Positions 16,257 to 25,384 of a DNA stretch of 64,000 nucleotides are shown here, piece after piece. The position numbers and the translations under genes are program-made. The notes beneath the pieces are model-generated. The model saw only the letters and a program-made list of their open reading frames with translations, was not told where the DNA came from and made no database searches. Position 1 is the stretch's first letter, and each line of letters opens with the position of its first letter. Source of the stretch: RHKX01 sp963820055 (GTDB taxonomy: Bacteria; Actinomycetota; Thermoleophilia; Solirubrobacterales; 70-9); assembly GCA_963820055.1 (NCBI GenBank), contig CAWFYJ010000003.1:248001-312000 (forward strand). The letters are read 5' to 3'.

Positions 16257-18638
16257 TCAGCCCGAGCAGTTGGCGCGGTGCGGAACCGGCGGGAACGGTA
16301 GGTCGGCGACGACCGCCGTCTCGAGGTAGTCGTTCTCGCGCGGATCGCCGGAACCCGGTGTCAGGGCGGCGCCGATCTCGCGCAGCTTCGCCCGCGAGGC
16401 ATCGGGCCGCGCCCACGGCGCCAAGCCGAGGAACTCGCGCTTCGGGCCGGCGTAGACCTCGTATCTGGCCGGATCCTCGGGGAGGAACTCGGAGTCGCCG
16501 ACGTAGTTGCATCCGGCCTTCGCGGGCTTGACCCCACGCGGCCCCTTCAGCCCGCGCTGGGTGATCGCCGTCTGCCCGTCGAACGGGAGGTCGGCGAGGT
16601 TGCCGACCATGTGCGGCGTGACGTTGTAGTCGAAGTCGACGGTCGGATCGGCGGACGACCGCCACGTCGACGACATCCACTCGAGCGGCTGCCAGCCGCT
16701 CTGCGTCGCCCATTCGCCGGGGTTCGCCTCGTCCTGCATGACGAGGTTGGTGCCGAGCGCATCGAGGCAGTACATGTAGTACTTCGACGTGTCCGAGCAC
16801 GGGTCGATCCCGGGTCCCGGCGCCTCACCGAACGGCGTCACCGAGCCGCCGTTGTAGACGAAGGCCGGCAGGCTGGTGGCGAACGACATCCGCGCCTTCG
16901 TCCCGGGGATCCGGTACGGCCTGACGTTCTCGATCGCGTCCGGGCCGGTGCTCGGGCCGGGCGTCAGGCTGATCAGCTGCTCGATGCTCGTCAGCGGCAC
17001 CTTCTTGTTGCTCGCGACGACGTTGCGGAGCGGCCGCGGGCCGTCGGCGGTGACGTTGCGCGGCCCCCACATGAAGGCCTCGTTGTAGACCTCGGGGCCG
17101 GTGGCGACGAATGCGCTCGTCGGCTCGGCGACGTCGGGGTCGGCGAACTTCTCGATCTCGGTCGGGTCGACGGACTCGCGGAACTCGGTCTGGTTGTTGG
17201 AGCCGAGGATGTAGACGTCGTAGCGGCGCGCAAGATCACTGAACGTCTGCATCCAGCCGCGCGCGAACGTGTCGGTGCCGGCGACGAAGGTCTTCGAGAA
17301 GCCGGGGATGTCCGTGAACCGCTTCGCGTAGGCGGTCTCCTGGTCGGAGTACTCGCCGTCGAGCGTTCCGAGCGCAACCGCGACGCCGCAGGGCGAGGGG
17401 ATCCCCTCACAGCCGGGGACGTTGCCGGGGTCCTTGAAGACCTCGCGGGTCGATGCGCCCCGGGATCCGGTCGCGAGCGTCATCAGCCCGACGTCCTCGT
17501 TCAGGGCCACGACGTTCGGCTGCTTCGACGACAGATGAGGCTCGACGTAGTCGCGGATCATGCACTCGATCTTCGAGCGGAACGACCGGTAGCTGACGAC
17601 GTTGCGGAGGTCCTGCTTGTACTGGAGCGCGAAGACGCGCGGGCCGCTGTCGTTGGCGTGCAGGTTGACGACCGGCTTGGCGAGGTTGTCGGCGCGGAAC
17701 TTCGCGCAGGTCGCCTCCGACGGAGGCTTCGGCACCTTCGGAGCCGGCGGCTCGACGGACTTCGCTGCCTGCCGTGCCGTCAGCGGGTCGTTGGCGATCA
17801 GCGCGTCGGCGCCCGCCAGGGTCGCCGCCTTGACGGGGGCGCGAGCGTCGAAGGTGAACGGGACGACGCGCAGGCCCTTCGCGTGGGCGTCGGCGATCAG
17901 CTCCTGGCTGACCGGCCACTGCGGCGAGATCCAGTCGATGTCGTTGGCGTCCGCGACGGCGGAGGCGATGCTGTTGACGTTCTGGAAGGTCAGAAACGAC
18001 GTCTCGGCGTCGTCGAAGTAGGGGTCGTCCTGGAACGCGGTCAGGTTGCCCGGCAGGAAGCTCTGCAGGATCAGGTCGTCGGGCGGGAACCCGGACTGCT
18101 TGATCTGCGCGGCCTCGCGGAGCGCGAACTGCGGCGGCGTGCCCGGGTCGAAGTCCGGGTCGGTCGGGTAGTTGTTGACCTCGAGGTTGACGCCGACGCC
18201 CTTCCGCTTCGCGAGGTCAAGCGCCTGGATCAGCGTCGGGACCTTCGCGCGTCGCTCATCGCGCTTGCCGAGATGGCGCGAGACCTCGTCGGTCCCGAGG
18301 ATGTCGATCTCGCAGTCGCTGCGGATCTCCGCGAGCGTCCGCTCCGAGACGAGCCCCGTGCAGTTCGTCGTCCGCTTCAGGGAGGCGTCGTGCATGATCA
18401 CGGCGCGACCGTCGGCGGTCATGCGCGTGTCCATCTCGAGCACCCACCCGGCGTTCGCCGAGTGGCGGAACGCCGGCAGGGAGTTCTCCGGGTACGCCGG
18501 GCGCAGCTCGCCGTGAACGGTCTTCAGCGGACCGCCGCGGTGCGCGTCGATGTACGGCGAGGCCGAGGCGACCCCCGCCCACCCGAGTACCAGCACGGAA
18601 GCGGCGGCGATCGTTCGGACGGCTGCGGTACTCCTCAT
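16257..18638 (-). CDS. Secreted glycerophosphodiester phosphodiesterase fused to a nitrilase-like domain
   Basis: About 793 residues. A signal peptide (residues 1-28, ending VASAS) is followed by a GDPD TIM barrel to about residue 300: AHRGG, PENSLPAF, EMDTRMTADG and MHDASLKRTTN carry the catalytic and metal ligands. The second half, from about residue 320, resembles the nitrilase (C-N hydrolase) fold: a strand ending ALNEDVG could supply the Glu, EVYNEAFMWGP follows, and CLDALGTNLVMQDEAN could hold the nucleophilic Cys. That second assignment is by pattern only. The ATG at 18638 is preceded by AGAAGGAG. It probably acts outside the cell on phosphodiesters. Confidence 0.8.
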   Translation of the reverse strand: MRSTAAVRTIAAASVLVLGWAGVASASPYIDAHRGGPLKTVHGELRPAYPENSLPAFRHSANAGWVLEMDTRMTADGRAVIMHDASLKRTTNCTGLVSERTLAEIRSDCEIDILGTDEVSRHLGKRDERRAKVPTLIQALDLAKRKGVGVNLEVNNYPTDPDFDPGTPPQFALREAAQIKQSGFPPDDLILQSFLPGNLTAFQDDPYFDDAETSFLTFQNVNSIASAVADANDIDWISPQWPVSQELIADAHAKGLRVVPFTFDARAPVKAATLAGADALIANDPLTARQAAKSVEPPAPKVPKPPSEATCAKFRADNLAKPVVNLHANDSGPRVFALQYKQDLRNVVSYRSFRSKIECMIRDYVEPHLSSKQPNVVALNEDVGLMTLATGSRGASTREVFKDPGNVPGCEGIPSPCGVAVALGTLDGEYSDQETAYAKRFTDIPGFSKTFVAGTDTFARGWMQTFSDLARRYDVYILGSNNQTEFRESVDPTEIEKFADPDVAEPTSAFVATGPEVYNEAFMWGPRNVTADGPRPLRNVVASNKKVPLTSIEQLISLTPGPSTGPDAIENVRPYRIPGTKARMSFATSLPAFVYNGGSVTPFGEAPGPGIDPCSDTSKYYMYCLDALGTNLVMQDEANPGEWATQSGWQPLEWMSSTWRSSADPTVDFDYNVTPHMVGNLADLPFDGQTAITQRGLKGPRGVKPAKAGCNYVGDSEFLPEDPARYEVYAGPKREFLGLAPWARPDASRAKLREIGAALTPGSGDPRENDYLETAVVADLPFPPVPHRANCSG

Positions 18639-18736
18639 CGACTCCTTCTCCCTCTGGACCGGCGCGAGTCTATTCGGCGCCTCGCGGAGCGGCGTCACTT
18701 GCCGGAAGGGCGCGCCGCTCTAGCGTCCGGTCGGCC

Positions 18737-19381
18737 TTGATCGCCGTCCTCGCAGTCCTCGTCGTGCTGGCCGCTCTCGCCGGCATCGCCCAGCTCGCTC
18801 TGCCGCGGATCGCGGAGCGGCGGATCGCGGAGCGGTTGAGCGCGTCGGGCGGGACCGCCACCGTCGACGTGTCCGCCTTCCCCGCGCTCCGCCTGCTCCG
18901 CAACGGCGGCGACCGCCTCGTCGTCCGCGGCAGCGGTCTGACGATCGGCCTCGGTGACGGCGAGGAGGTCGAAGGACGACGGGCGGGGGTGGCGGCCCTC
19001 GACGGTTTCGCGGACGTCGACATCGAGCTCACCGACCTGCGCGCCGGGCCGTTCGACGTCGCCGCGTTCGTGCTCGTCCGCTCCGAGCTCGGCGCCTACG
19101 CGATGGCGGCCGAGGGGACGGTGACGGCGGCCGACCTCGTTCGCCTCGGCGACGGGTGGCTGCGCTCCTCGATCCCCGCCGGCGGGCTGATCGGCACCCT
19201 CGCCGGCAACGCCCCGCTCGGCTCGAAGCGGCTCCCCGTGACGATCGAGCTCGAGATCCACAGCGAGCCCGGCGGGCTCCGGGTCGGGACCGGCGGCGGC
19301 TCGGTGGCGGGTTACCCGGCGGGCCGCATCGCGACGGCGATCGCGGCAGCCGTCGCGCGGCGGCTCGAAATCGTCCCCTAG
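18737..19381 (+). CDS. LmeA/DUF2993-like lipid-binding protein
   Basis: 214 residues. A hydrophobic N-terminal helix (about 1-22) is followed by LPRIAERRIAERLSASGG, the conserved start of DUF2993 proteins such as mycobacterial LmeA. The rest is predicted beta-rich, as in lipid-transfer folds. It is probably membrane-anchored and extracytoplasmic. The start is a TTG at 18737, the first usable codon before the helix; no clear ribosome-binding site is visible. It is separated from the GH25 gene by about 55 bases. Confidence 0.72.
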   Translation: MIAVLAVLVVLAALAGIAQLALPRIAERRIAERLSASGGTATVDVSAFPALRLLRNGGDRLVVRGSGLTIGLGDGEEVEGRRAGVAALDGFADVDIELTDLRAGPFDVAAFVLVRSELGAYAMAAEGTVTAADLVRLGDGWLRSSIPAGGLIGTLAGNAPLGSKRLPVTIELEIHSEPGGLRVGTGGGSVAGYPAGRIATAIAAAVARRLEIVP

Positions 19382-19437
19382 GAGGTCGGTCCCGCCCGGC
19401 GAACAACTATCCACCCCCGCCCGTGTTGCAAGCGAAG

Positions 19438-20193
19438 ATGAGACTCCGAGCCCTGATTGCCGCCGTCCTCCTCGCCGGAGTGCCGGCCGCCGCCCTCTCG
19501 ACTGCCGACGCCGCCAACCGGAAGCCCGTCAAGGGCATCGACGTGTCCCGCTTTCAGGGCCACATCTCGTGGAACCAGGTCGGCAAGACCGACATCCGCT
19601 TCGCCTTCATCGCCGCCAGCCGCGGCTTCGGCAGGGACTGCACCGTCGTCCCCGAGGAGTGCGGACGCGACCCCTTCTACGACCGCAACTACGAAAAGGC
19701 GAAGGAGGCCGGGCTGCGGGTCGGGGCCTACCACCGCGCGTTCGCCGCCGGTCCCGGCAAGGAGGGAGCGAAGACGGACGCCCGCCGGGAGGCCAATCGC
19801 TTCATCGCCGTCGTCGGCAAGGTCCGCCGCAACGACCTCAGGCCGGTGCTTGACGTCGAATCGCCATTCAAGCGCCTCGACGAGCCCACCCTGCGGATCT
19901 GGATCCGGACCTGGGTGAAGCGCGCCGAGAAGAAGCTCCACGCGAAGCCGATCATCTACACGAACACGTCCAGTTGGCTGGCGACCGGCGACACCACGTG
20001 GTTCGCGACGAACGGTTACCCGCTCTGGGTCGCAAACTTCGACGTTCCGCGGCCGAGCGTGCCGGCGCAGAACTGGGCCGGCAAGGGCTGGACCGTCTGG
20101 CAGTACACGAGCAGCGGCAGGGCGAGGGGCATCGAAGGCGCGGTCGACCGCAACCGTCTCAAGAAGGGTTTCGGGAAGCTCGATTCGCACTGA
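19438..20193 (+). CDS. Secreted GH25 lysozyme (N-acetylmuramidase)
   Basis: Hydrolyses the beta-1,4 bond after N-acetylmuramic acid in peptidoglycan. A signal peptide (1-25, ending ADAA) precedes KGIDVSRFQGHISW, the GH25 opening strand. RPVLDVES supplies the acidic pair, and WQYTSSG marks the C-terminal barrel strand. At 251 residues it is a bare catalytic domain with no cell-wall-binding repeats. Use in cell-wall remodelling or against other bacteria cannot be told apart. Confidence 0.92.
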   Translation: MRLRALIAAVLLAGVPAAALSTADAANRKPVKGIDVSRFQGHISWNQVGKTDIRFAFIAASRGFGRDCTVVPEECGRDPFYDRNYEKAKEAGLRVGAYHRAFAAGPGKEGAKTDARREANRFIAVVGKVRRNDLRPVLDVESPFKRLDEPTLRIWIRTWVKRAEKKLHAKPIIYTNTSSWLATGDTTWFATNGYPLWVANFDVPRPSVPAQNWAGKGWTVWQYTSSGRARGIEGAVDRNRLKKGFGKLDSH

Positions 20194-20230
20194 TTCCCGC
20201 CCCCGCCCGCCGATCTGGCAAGGTTGCCGG

Positions 20231-20719
20231 ATGAGCAGCAGCGAAGAGACGGGAATCCAGGGGGAATCGATCACGGCCGAGGGGCTCAAAGAGCTCAAGG
20301 CCGAGGTCGAAGAGCTCGAGGGTCCGGGCCGCAAGCAGATGGCGGAGCGGATCAAGGCCGCCCGCGAGCTCGGCGATCTCAAGGAGAACGCCGACTACCA
20401 CATCGCCAAGGAGGATCAGGCTCACCTCGAGACCAAGATCAAGCGGCTGCGGATGCGGCTTCGCGATGCGGTCGTGGTCGAGGTCGACGGCAACGAGGAC
20501 GTCTTCGCCTTCGGCCGCACCGCCGAGGTGTCCGACGACTCGGGCGAGGTTCACACCTGGACCCTCGTCGGGCCGACCGAGGCCGACATGAGCAGCGGCC
20601 GCCTCTCGGCGGAGTCACCGGTCGGACGGGCGCTCCGCGACGGCAAGGTCGGCGTCGGCATCGTCGTCGAGACGCCCCGCGGCAGCCGCACGTTCACGAT
20701 CAAGAAGCTGGTCGGCTGA
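20231..20719 (+). CDS. greA: Transcription elongation factor GreA
   Basis: Rescues backtracked RNA polymerase by stimulating transcript cleavage. Residues 1-80 form the antiparallel coiled coil, whose tip carries the acidic residues of ELGDLKENADYH. The C-terminal FKBP-like domain includes SPVGRALRDGKVG. The length of 162 is typical. The ATG at 20231 is the first in frame before the coiled coil. Confidence 0.95.
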   Translation: MSSSEETGIQGESITAEGLKELKAEVEELEGPGRKQMAERIKAARELGDLKENADYHIAKEDQAHLETKIKRLRMRLRDAVVVEVDGNEDVFAFGRTAEVSDDSGEVHTWTLVGPTEADMSSGRLSAESPVGRALRDGKVGVGIVVETPRGSRTFTIKKLVG

Positions 20720-20744
20720 CTCGGACGGGTCCGCGGCGCCGCCG

Positions 20745-21767
20745 ATGAGGATCCAGCTCGTAACCCAGATGTGGCCGAGCCCGGAGAACCCGGACCTCGG
20801 CAGCTTCCTCGTTCCGCTCACCCGCGAGTTCGAGCGTCGCGGTCACACCGTCGACGTCACCGCAATCAGCCGCCGCGGCGGCGCCCCGACGAAGTACGCG
20901 AGCCTCGTCGGCAAGTCGGTCGCAACCGCAGTCCGGACGCGGCCGGACGTCGTCTTCGCCCACTTCCTGTTTCCGGCCGGCGCCGCCGGCGTCGCCGCGT
21001 CGCTGGCGGGTCGATGCCCGCTGGTCGTGATGGCCCACGGCACCGACGTCGCGAACCTCGGCCGGATCAAGGGCGTCCGCTTCGCCACCGCCCGCGTGGT
21101 CGCGCGCTCGGCCGCCGTCATCTCGAACTCGCGATGGCTCGCCGACCGGCTCGCGGCGGCGATTCCGGACGCGGCGGCGAAGACCGAGATCGCCGACTGC
21201 GGGATCGACCTCGACGCTTTCGCCCCCGCCGATGCGGCCGCCGCCCGCGAGCAGCTCGGCTGGGACGGCGAAGGGCCGGCCTACCTCTGCGTCGGATCGC
21301 TGATCGAGCGCAAGAACGTGCTCGCGCTCGCCGACGCGTTCGCGAGCCTCGGCCGGGGACGGCTGGCGTTCGTCGGCGACGGGCCGCTGCGGGCGCAGCT
21401 CGAGGGCCGGCCGGACGTCAGGGTCGTCGGCCGGATCCCGCAGAGCGACGTCCCCCGTTGGATCGCCGCCTGCGACGTCCTCTGCCAGCCGTCGCAGATC
21501 GAGCCGTTCGGGCAGGCGACGCTCGAGGGGATGGCGATGGAGCGCTCGGTCGTGGCGACCGTCAACGGCGGCCCACCCGAGTTCGTGCCGCCCGAGGCCG
21601 GCGTCCTCGTCGATCCGGACGACCATGCCGCGCTGCGGGCCGCCCTCGAGACGACGGCGGCGATGCCGACGCCGAACCGGGCCGCCCGCGAGGCGGCGAG
21701 GCTCCACGACGTCCGCACGGAGGCCGCGACGATGCTCGAGGTCCTCGAGCGGGCGGTCGCGGGGTGA
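20745..21767 (+). CDS. Glycosyltransferase family 4-like
   Basis: 340 residues, GT-B fold. The N-terminal domain has HGTDVANLGRIKGVRFA. The C-terminal donor domain has VGSLIERKNVLALADAF, FVGDGPLRAQLEG and the E-x7-E-type segment PSQIEPFGQATLEGMAM that binds the nucleotide sugar. The sugar and acceptor are unknown. Its stop overlaps the next start (GTGA), so it is translationally coupled to the methyltransferase. Confidence 0.88.
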   Translation: MRIQLVTQMWPSPENPDLGSFLVPLTREFERRGHTVDVTAISRRGGAPTKYASLVGKSVATAVRTRPDVVFAHFLFPAGAAGVAASLAGRCPLVVMAHGTDVANLGRIKGVRFATARVVARSAAVISNSRWLADRLAAAIPDAAAKTEIADCGIDLDAFAPADAAAAREQLGWDGEGPAYLCVGSLIERKNVLALADAFASLGRGRLAFVGDGPLRAQLEGRPDVRVVGRIPQSDVPRWIAACDVLCQPSQIEPFGQATLEGMAMERSVVATVNGGPPEFVPPEAGVLVDPDDHAALRAALETTAAMPTPNRAAREAARLHDVRTEAATMLEVLERAVAG

Positions 21768-22711
21768 GCGACTTCACCGACCTGCTCGCGTCCGGTGGCC
21801 CGATCCTCACCGACGGCGGGATCGAAACGCACGTGATGTTCGAAACGGGGTACGCGATGGACCCCGACCTCCAGGTCGCGGCCATGCTCGGAGATCCCGC
21901 CGGTCGCGAAATCCTCCGCTCGATCTACTCCGGCTACGTCGAGGCGGCGCGAGAGCGGGACCTTCCGGTCGTCATCGGGACGCCGACGTTCCGGGCCAGC
22001 TCGAACTTCGCCGCCCGATCCGGAGTCGGAGCGGCCGAACTGGCGGCGATCAACGCCGATGCCGTCGCCTTTCACCGCGGCATCCGCGACGAGAGTGGGC
22101 ACGCGCCGGTCTTCATCGCCGGAGTACTCGGCCCGAGCGGGGACGCCTACCTGCCCGGCGAGGCGAGCAGCGCCGACGCCGCTGCCGCCTACCATCTCCC
22201 CCAGGCCGAGGCCCTCGCAGGCGCCGGCGCCGACTTCCTGTTCGCGGCCACCTTCCCGGCGGTCGACGAGGCGGCGGGCGCCGGGCGGGCGATGGCCGCG
22301 ACAGGGCTCCCCTGCGTGCTCAGCTTCGTGCTCGGCCCGGAGGGCGACGTGCTCGACGGGACCAGGCTCGCGGCCGCGATCGAGCGGCTCGATGCCGACC
22401 TGCCGGAGCCGCCGGTGATCTATTCGATCTCATGCGTCCACCCGAGCGTCGCGGCCCGCGCCGTCGAGCGGACCCGAGCCGCCGGCGACGAGGCCCTCGC
22501 ACGGCTCGGCGAGCTCAAGGCGAACGGGTCGCCGCTGCCGACCGAGCGACTTGTCGAGCTCGGCCACGCCGAATCGGATCCTCCCACGATCCTCGCCGAG
22601 GAGATCTGGTCGCTTTACGAGCCCGAAGGCCTACGGGTGCTCGGCGGCTGCTGTGGCACCACGGACGCGCACATGCGCGCCCTCGCAGCCCTGATGTCCG
22701 CCGCCGCCTAG
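21764..22711 (+). CDS. Homocysteine S-methyltransferase family protein
   Basis: 315 residues. ILTDGGIETH is the family's first strand. The zinc ligands are the Cys of SISCVHP and the pair in GGCCGTT near the C-terminus. The family moves methyl groups from donors such as S-methylmethionine to homocysteine; the donor is not identifiable here. GTG at 21764 overlaps the TGA of the glycosyltransferase. Its stop shares a CTAG palindrome with the convergent gene downstream. Confidence 0.9.
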   Translation: MSDFTDLLASGGPILTDGGIETHVMFETGYAMDPDLQVAAMLGDPAGREILRSIYSGYVEAARERDLPVVIGTPTFRASSNFAARSGVGAAELAAINADAVAFHRGIRDESGHAPVFIAGVLGPSGDAYLPGEASSADAAAAYHLPQAEALAGAGADFLFAATFPAVDEAAGAGRAMAATGLPCVLSFVLGPEGDVLDGTRLAAAIERLDADLPEPPVIYSISCVHPSVAARAVERTRAAGDEALARLGELKANGSPLPTERLVELGHAESDPPTILAEEIWSLYEPEGLRVLGGCCGTTDAHMRALAALMSAAA

Positions 22712-22947
22712 TAGCGCTGGTCGGGCGGGTACCGCGGATCGGGCGGAACCTCGCCCTGGACCTCGCCGGGGAGACGGCGACGGGAGTAGCCGAACGCGTA
22801 GATGGCGCCGACGACGAAGGCGACGACTCCGACGATCATCAGGATCAACCCGACGACGGTCAGATCGACGACGTCCCACTCGTCCTTGACCGCGTAGCGG
22901 AGGATCGCTCCGATCGCGATCAGAACCAGGCCCATACCCATCGTCAT
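22708..22947 (-). CDS. DUF6458-like small membrane protein
   Basis: 79 residues with two transmembrane helices (about 4-18 and 29-52), then a basic SRRRLPG turn and a Pro-rich cytoplasmic tail. It matches the small actinobacterial DUF6458 family; its function is unknown. It converges on the methyltransferase gene and shares CTAG with it as a stop codon. Confidence 0.7.
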   Translation of the reverse strand: MTMGMGLVLIAIGAILRYAVKDEWDVVDLTVVGLILMIVGVVAFVVGAIYAFGYSRRRLPGEVQGEVPPDPRYPPDQRY

Positions 22948-23037
22948 TTCGTCGTCCTCCCGGTCGTGTGATGCCGAATGCTTGAAGCAGGCTACCCGCA
23001 GACGGCGACGCGAAACCCGGGGTCGGCCCCGGCCCGC

Positions 23038-23457
23038 TCAGACGTTCGGGCTGCCGGTCACCGTCAGATCGCCGGGCTGCCAGACCTCGTCGGTCCAGTG
23101 CTGCTGCACGTGCGGCTCGCTGAAGAACCCGATCACCCGGAGATCCTCGTCGCCGCTGTTGTGGAGGTCGTGCATCGTCCCGACCTCGAGGACGACAACG
23201 TCGCCGGCCCGGATCGGGCGCGGCCCGTCGTCGAGCAGCAACTCGCCGCTGCCGGCGACGATGAACTGCGTCTCCTCCGCGGTGTCGCTGTGGCGGCCGA
23301 GCCGCTTTCCGGGCGGCACGGCGAAATAGATGACGGTGGAGGACTCTGCCCCGGATCCGCCGTAGGCGAAGAAGCCGCCGACCCATTCGGCGTCGTCGCT
23401 GGTGCTCGAGGTCAGTTTCGAGATCTCGACGTCGGCATAGTTGAGCGGGTCGTTCAT
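23038..23457 (-). CDS. Cupin-domain protein
   Basis: 139 residues forming one cupin barrel. The first motif is RLGRHSDTAEETQFIVAGSGEL, with metal-ligand His and Glu. The second is GDVVVLEVGTMHDLHNSG, with the later His. A GGAGGAAG site precedes the ATG at 23457. Small cupins include dioxygenases, isomerases and sensors, so no reaction is assigned. It is the last gene of a minus-strand group with the SRPBCC-like and DUF4389 genes. Confidence 0.85.
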   Translation of the reverse strand: MNDPLNYADVEISKLTSSTSDDAEWVGGFFAYGGSGAESSTVIYFAVPPGKRLGRHSDTAEETQFIVAGSGELLLDDGPRPIRAGDVVVLEVGTMHDLHNSGDEDLRVIGFFSEPHVQQHWTDEVWQPGDLTVTGSPNV

Positions 23458-23512
23458 CGCACTTCCTCCGGTGGCTTCGGCATTCCCGAATGCTTCTACC
23501 GGCGGGTTCCCG

Positions 23513-24148
23513 TCAGGGCAAGGAGACGGACGAATGTTCCACCTGCTCGGCCGCGTCACTGGCGGTCTCGAGCAGGGCAGTGACCAGCACGTGGGCGCCG
23601 GCGCCGACCCCGAAGGTCCAATAGCGCCGGAACTTGCGGCGGGCGACGTGGTCGGTGGTGGCGGTCCGCATCGTCCCGCGCAGCTGGGTGCCGCCGTCGG
23701 GCAGCGCCTCGGCGGCAAGGCAGTAAACGGTCTTCGCCCAGCCCGGCTCGGCGAATGTCGCGAAGTCCTCGGCGGCGACCGGTCGGTATTCGATGACCGG
23801 CTTCCAGAACCGGCCGACGAGGCCGAGGGCGAGCTCGTTCTCGCGCTCGGCGAGCAGCGTCCAATCGCCTTCCGCCCCCGAGCCGCCGGCCGCCATGTCG
23901 CGGAGGGTCAGGGAGTCCGGCCGGTCGGGCAGCCCGTGCCGGTGCACGAGGCGGGAGACGAGCTCGGGGACCAGCCGGGCCGCCCCGAGGGCGCCGACGG
24001 CGGGACGCTGACGCCCGAGAGCGATCAGGTCGACGTCGAGGAGGGCCGCCCAGCTGTCCGTCGGGCCGGCCGAGACGGCGCAGGCGACGGTGTCGGAAAC
24101 GTCGAAGACGGGCAGGTACGCCTGCGCGAGTGGTGTGCCGGAGTCCAT
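23513..24148 (-). CDS. SRPBCC-like hypothetical protein
   Basis: 211 residues without signal peptide or membrane helix. The C-terminal part, FAEPGWAKTVYCLAAEALPD followed by TTDHVARRKFRRYW, resembles the beta-helix-beta pattern of uncharacterised SRPBCC/START-like proteins. These may bind hydrophobic ligands; no ligand is known. It starts four bases after the DUF4389 stop. Confidence 0.6.
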   Translation of the reverse strand: MDSGTPLAQAYLPVFDVSDTVACAVSAGPTDSWAALLDVDLIALGRQRPAVGALGAARLVPELVSRLVHRHGLPDRPDSLTLRDMAAGGSGAEGDWTLLAERENELALGLVGRFWKPVIEYRPVAAEDFATFAEPGWAKTVYCLAAEALPDGGTQLRGTMRTATTDHVARRKFRRYWTFGVGAGAHVLVTALLETASDAAEQVEHSSVSLP

Positions 24149-24152
24149 CGGG

Positions 24153-24782
24153 TTACGGGCCGAGGCGGAACGGCGGGTACTCGTCGGTGACCATCGCGAA
24201 CGCGTAACCGACCACGCGGTTGTGCCAGCGGACTACGCCCTCGAGGAAGTCGAACAACTGCCGCGGGAATCTGCCTGTGAAGAGGATCGCGAACCAGGCG
24301 ACGATCACGGCGAGGAACGCGAGGATGTCGAGGAAGAACAGGCAGACGTAGTGCGGGATCGCGAGTAGCCACTTGATCAGCGGCATGCCGCGCCCCAGGT
24401 CGGTGGCGACGTCCGGGTACGGGTACTCGAGGTGAACGGCCTGCTCCTCGTCGGTCGAGGGATACGTGTCGTCCATCAGCAGCGCGTAGACGCCGATCCG
24501 GTTCACGAAGCGCTGCAGCTGCAGGTTCCAGTCGAACCACCAGCGCGGGTACTTCTCCCGGAAGAGGATCATCAGCAGCACCGGGATGACGAGGAGCCCG
24601 ACGCCGCTTACGGCGATCGTGACGGTTGTGTCGCTGACCCCGCTGTAGGAGCTCGACCAACCGGTGAGCGCGCTGAGCAGGATCACGATCGGGATGATCG
24701 TGAAGATCCGGAAGAACGTGGTCAGCCGGTTCAGCTTGCGATCCGGATAGTCGACCTCGAAGGTCACCGGGTACTCGTTCAA
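24153..24782 (-). CDS. DUF4389 membrane protein
   Basis: 209 residues with four hydrophobic segments (about 20-40, 57-75, 133-155 and 158-178). The motifs LNRLTTFFRIFTIIPI and LLAIPHYVCLFFLDI, with the paired RFPRQLFDF and RWHNRVVGYAF, are typical of DUF4389. Its role is unknown. It is first in the small operon with the SRPBCC-like gene and the cupin. Confidence 0.8.
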   Translation of the reverse strand: MNEYPVTFEVDYPDRKLNRLTTFFRIFTIIPIVILLSALTGWSSSYSGVSDTTVTIAVSGVGLLVIPVLLMILFREKYPRWWFDWNLQLQRFVNRIGVYALLMDDTYPSTDEEQAVHLEYPYPDVATDLGRGMPLIKWLLAIPHYVCLFFLDILAFLAVIVAWFAILFTGRFPRQLFDFLEGVVRWHNRVVGYAFAMVTDEYPPFRLGP

Positions 24783-24895
24783 GGGCCGCTCCTCCCCCGC
24801 GCACGGGTCTCGATTGCTGCAGCGACGAGCGTGTCACCGACGGGCGCGCATTCCCTCAGTAGGCAGTACCGACCCGGAACGGTCCTCAGTTCCGA

Positions 24896-24923
24896 TTGAC
24901 TCCCGCCCGGGCGCTCCTAGGTT
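24896..24923 (+). promoter_or_regulatory. Sigma70-type promoter of the CBS gene, leaderless
   Basis: A -35 TTGACT (24896-24901) and a -10 TAGGTT (24918-24923) are separated by 16 bases. The ATG at 24931 lies seven bases after the -10, where transcription should begin. No ribosome-binding site is present, so the message should be leaderless. Confidence 0.7.
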
Positions 24924-24930
24924 GAAACCC

Positions 24931-25359
24931 ATGAGCATCGACACCGATCCCAGCCCCGAGCGAACCCTCCCCGACTGGCTCTCCGGCCGCTACGTAGACG
25001 ACTTCGCCAACGTCGGCATCGTCGCCTGCCCGGCCGACGCCCCGCTCGAAGAAGTCGCCTGGACGATGGCCGACAACCGCGTCCACGCCGTCGTCGTCGA
25101 GACCGAGGGCGACTCGACGCCGGTCATCACCGACACCGACCTGATCGCCGCCGCCTGCTCCGGCCATTTCGACGAGCTCTGCGCCCTCGACGTCGCCGGC
25201 ACCGAGCCGGTCAGCGTCAGCAAGGAGGACACCCTCGAGCGCGCGACCCAGCTCCTCGCCGAGCACGGCGTCACCCACCTGGTCGTCCGCGACAGTCGCT
25301 GGCGCCCGGTCGGCATCCTCTCGACCCTCGACGTAGCGAAGGCGATCTCCGGGAGATAG
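24931..25359 (+). CDS. CBS-domain protein
   Basis: 142 residues holding two CBS repeats. The first is around VGIVACPADAPLEEVAWTMADN, the second around EPVSVSKEDTLERATQLLAEHG and ending RPVGILSTLDVAKAI. Such pairs bind adenine nucleotides and act as energy or ligand sensors; no partner enzyme is fused. The start at 24931 is set by a promoter whose -10 lies seven bases upstream. Confidence 0.88.
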   Translation: MSIDTDPSPERTLPDWLSGRYVDDFANVGIVACPADAPLEEVAWTMADNRVHAVVVETEGDSTPVITDTDLIAAACSGHFDELCALDVAGTEPVSVSKEDTLERATQLLAEHGVTHLVVRDSRWRPVGILSTLDVAKAISGR

Positions 25360-25384
25360 CGGGGCTCGGCCGCGCGGGTCGCCG

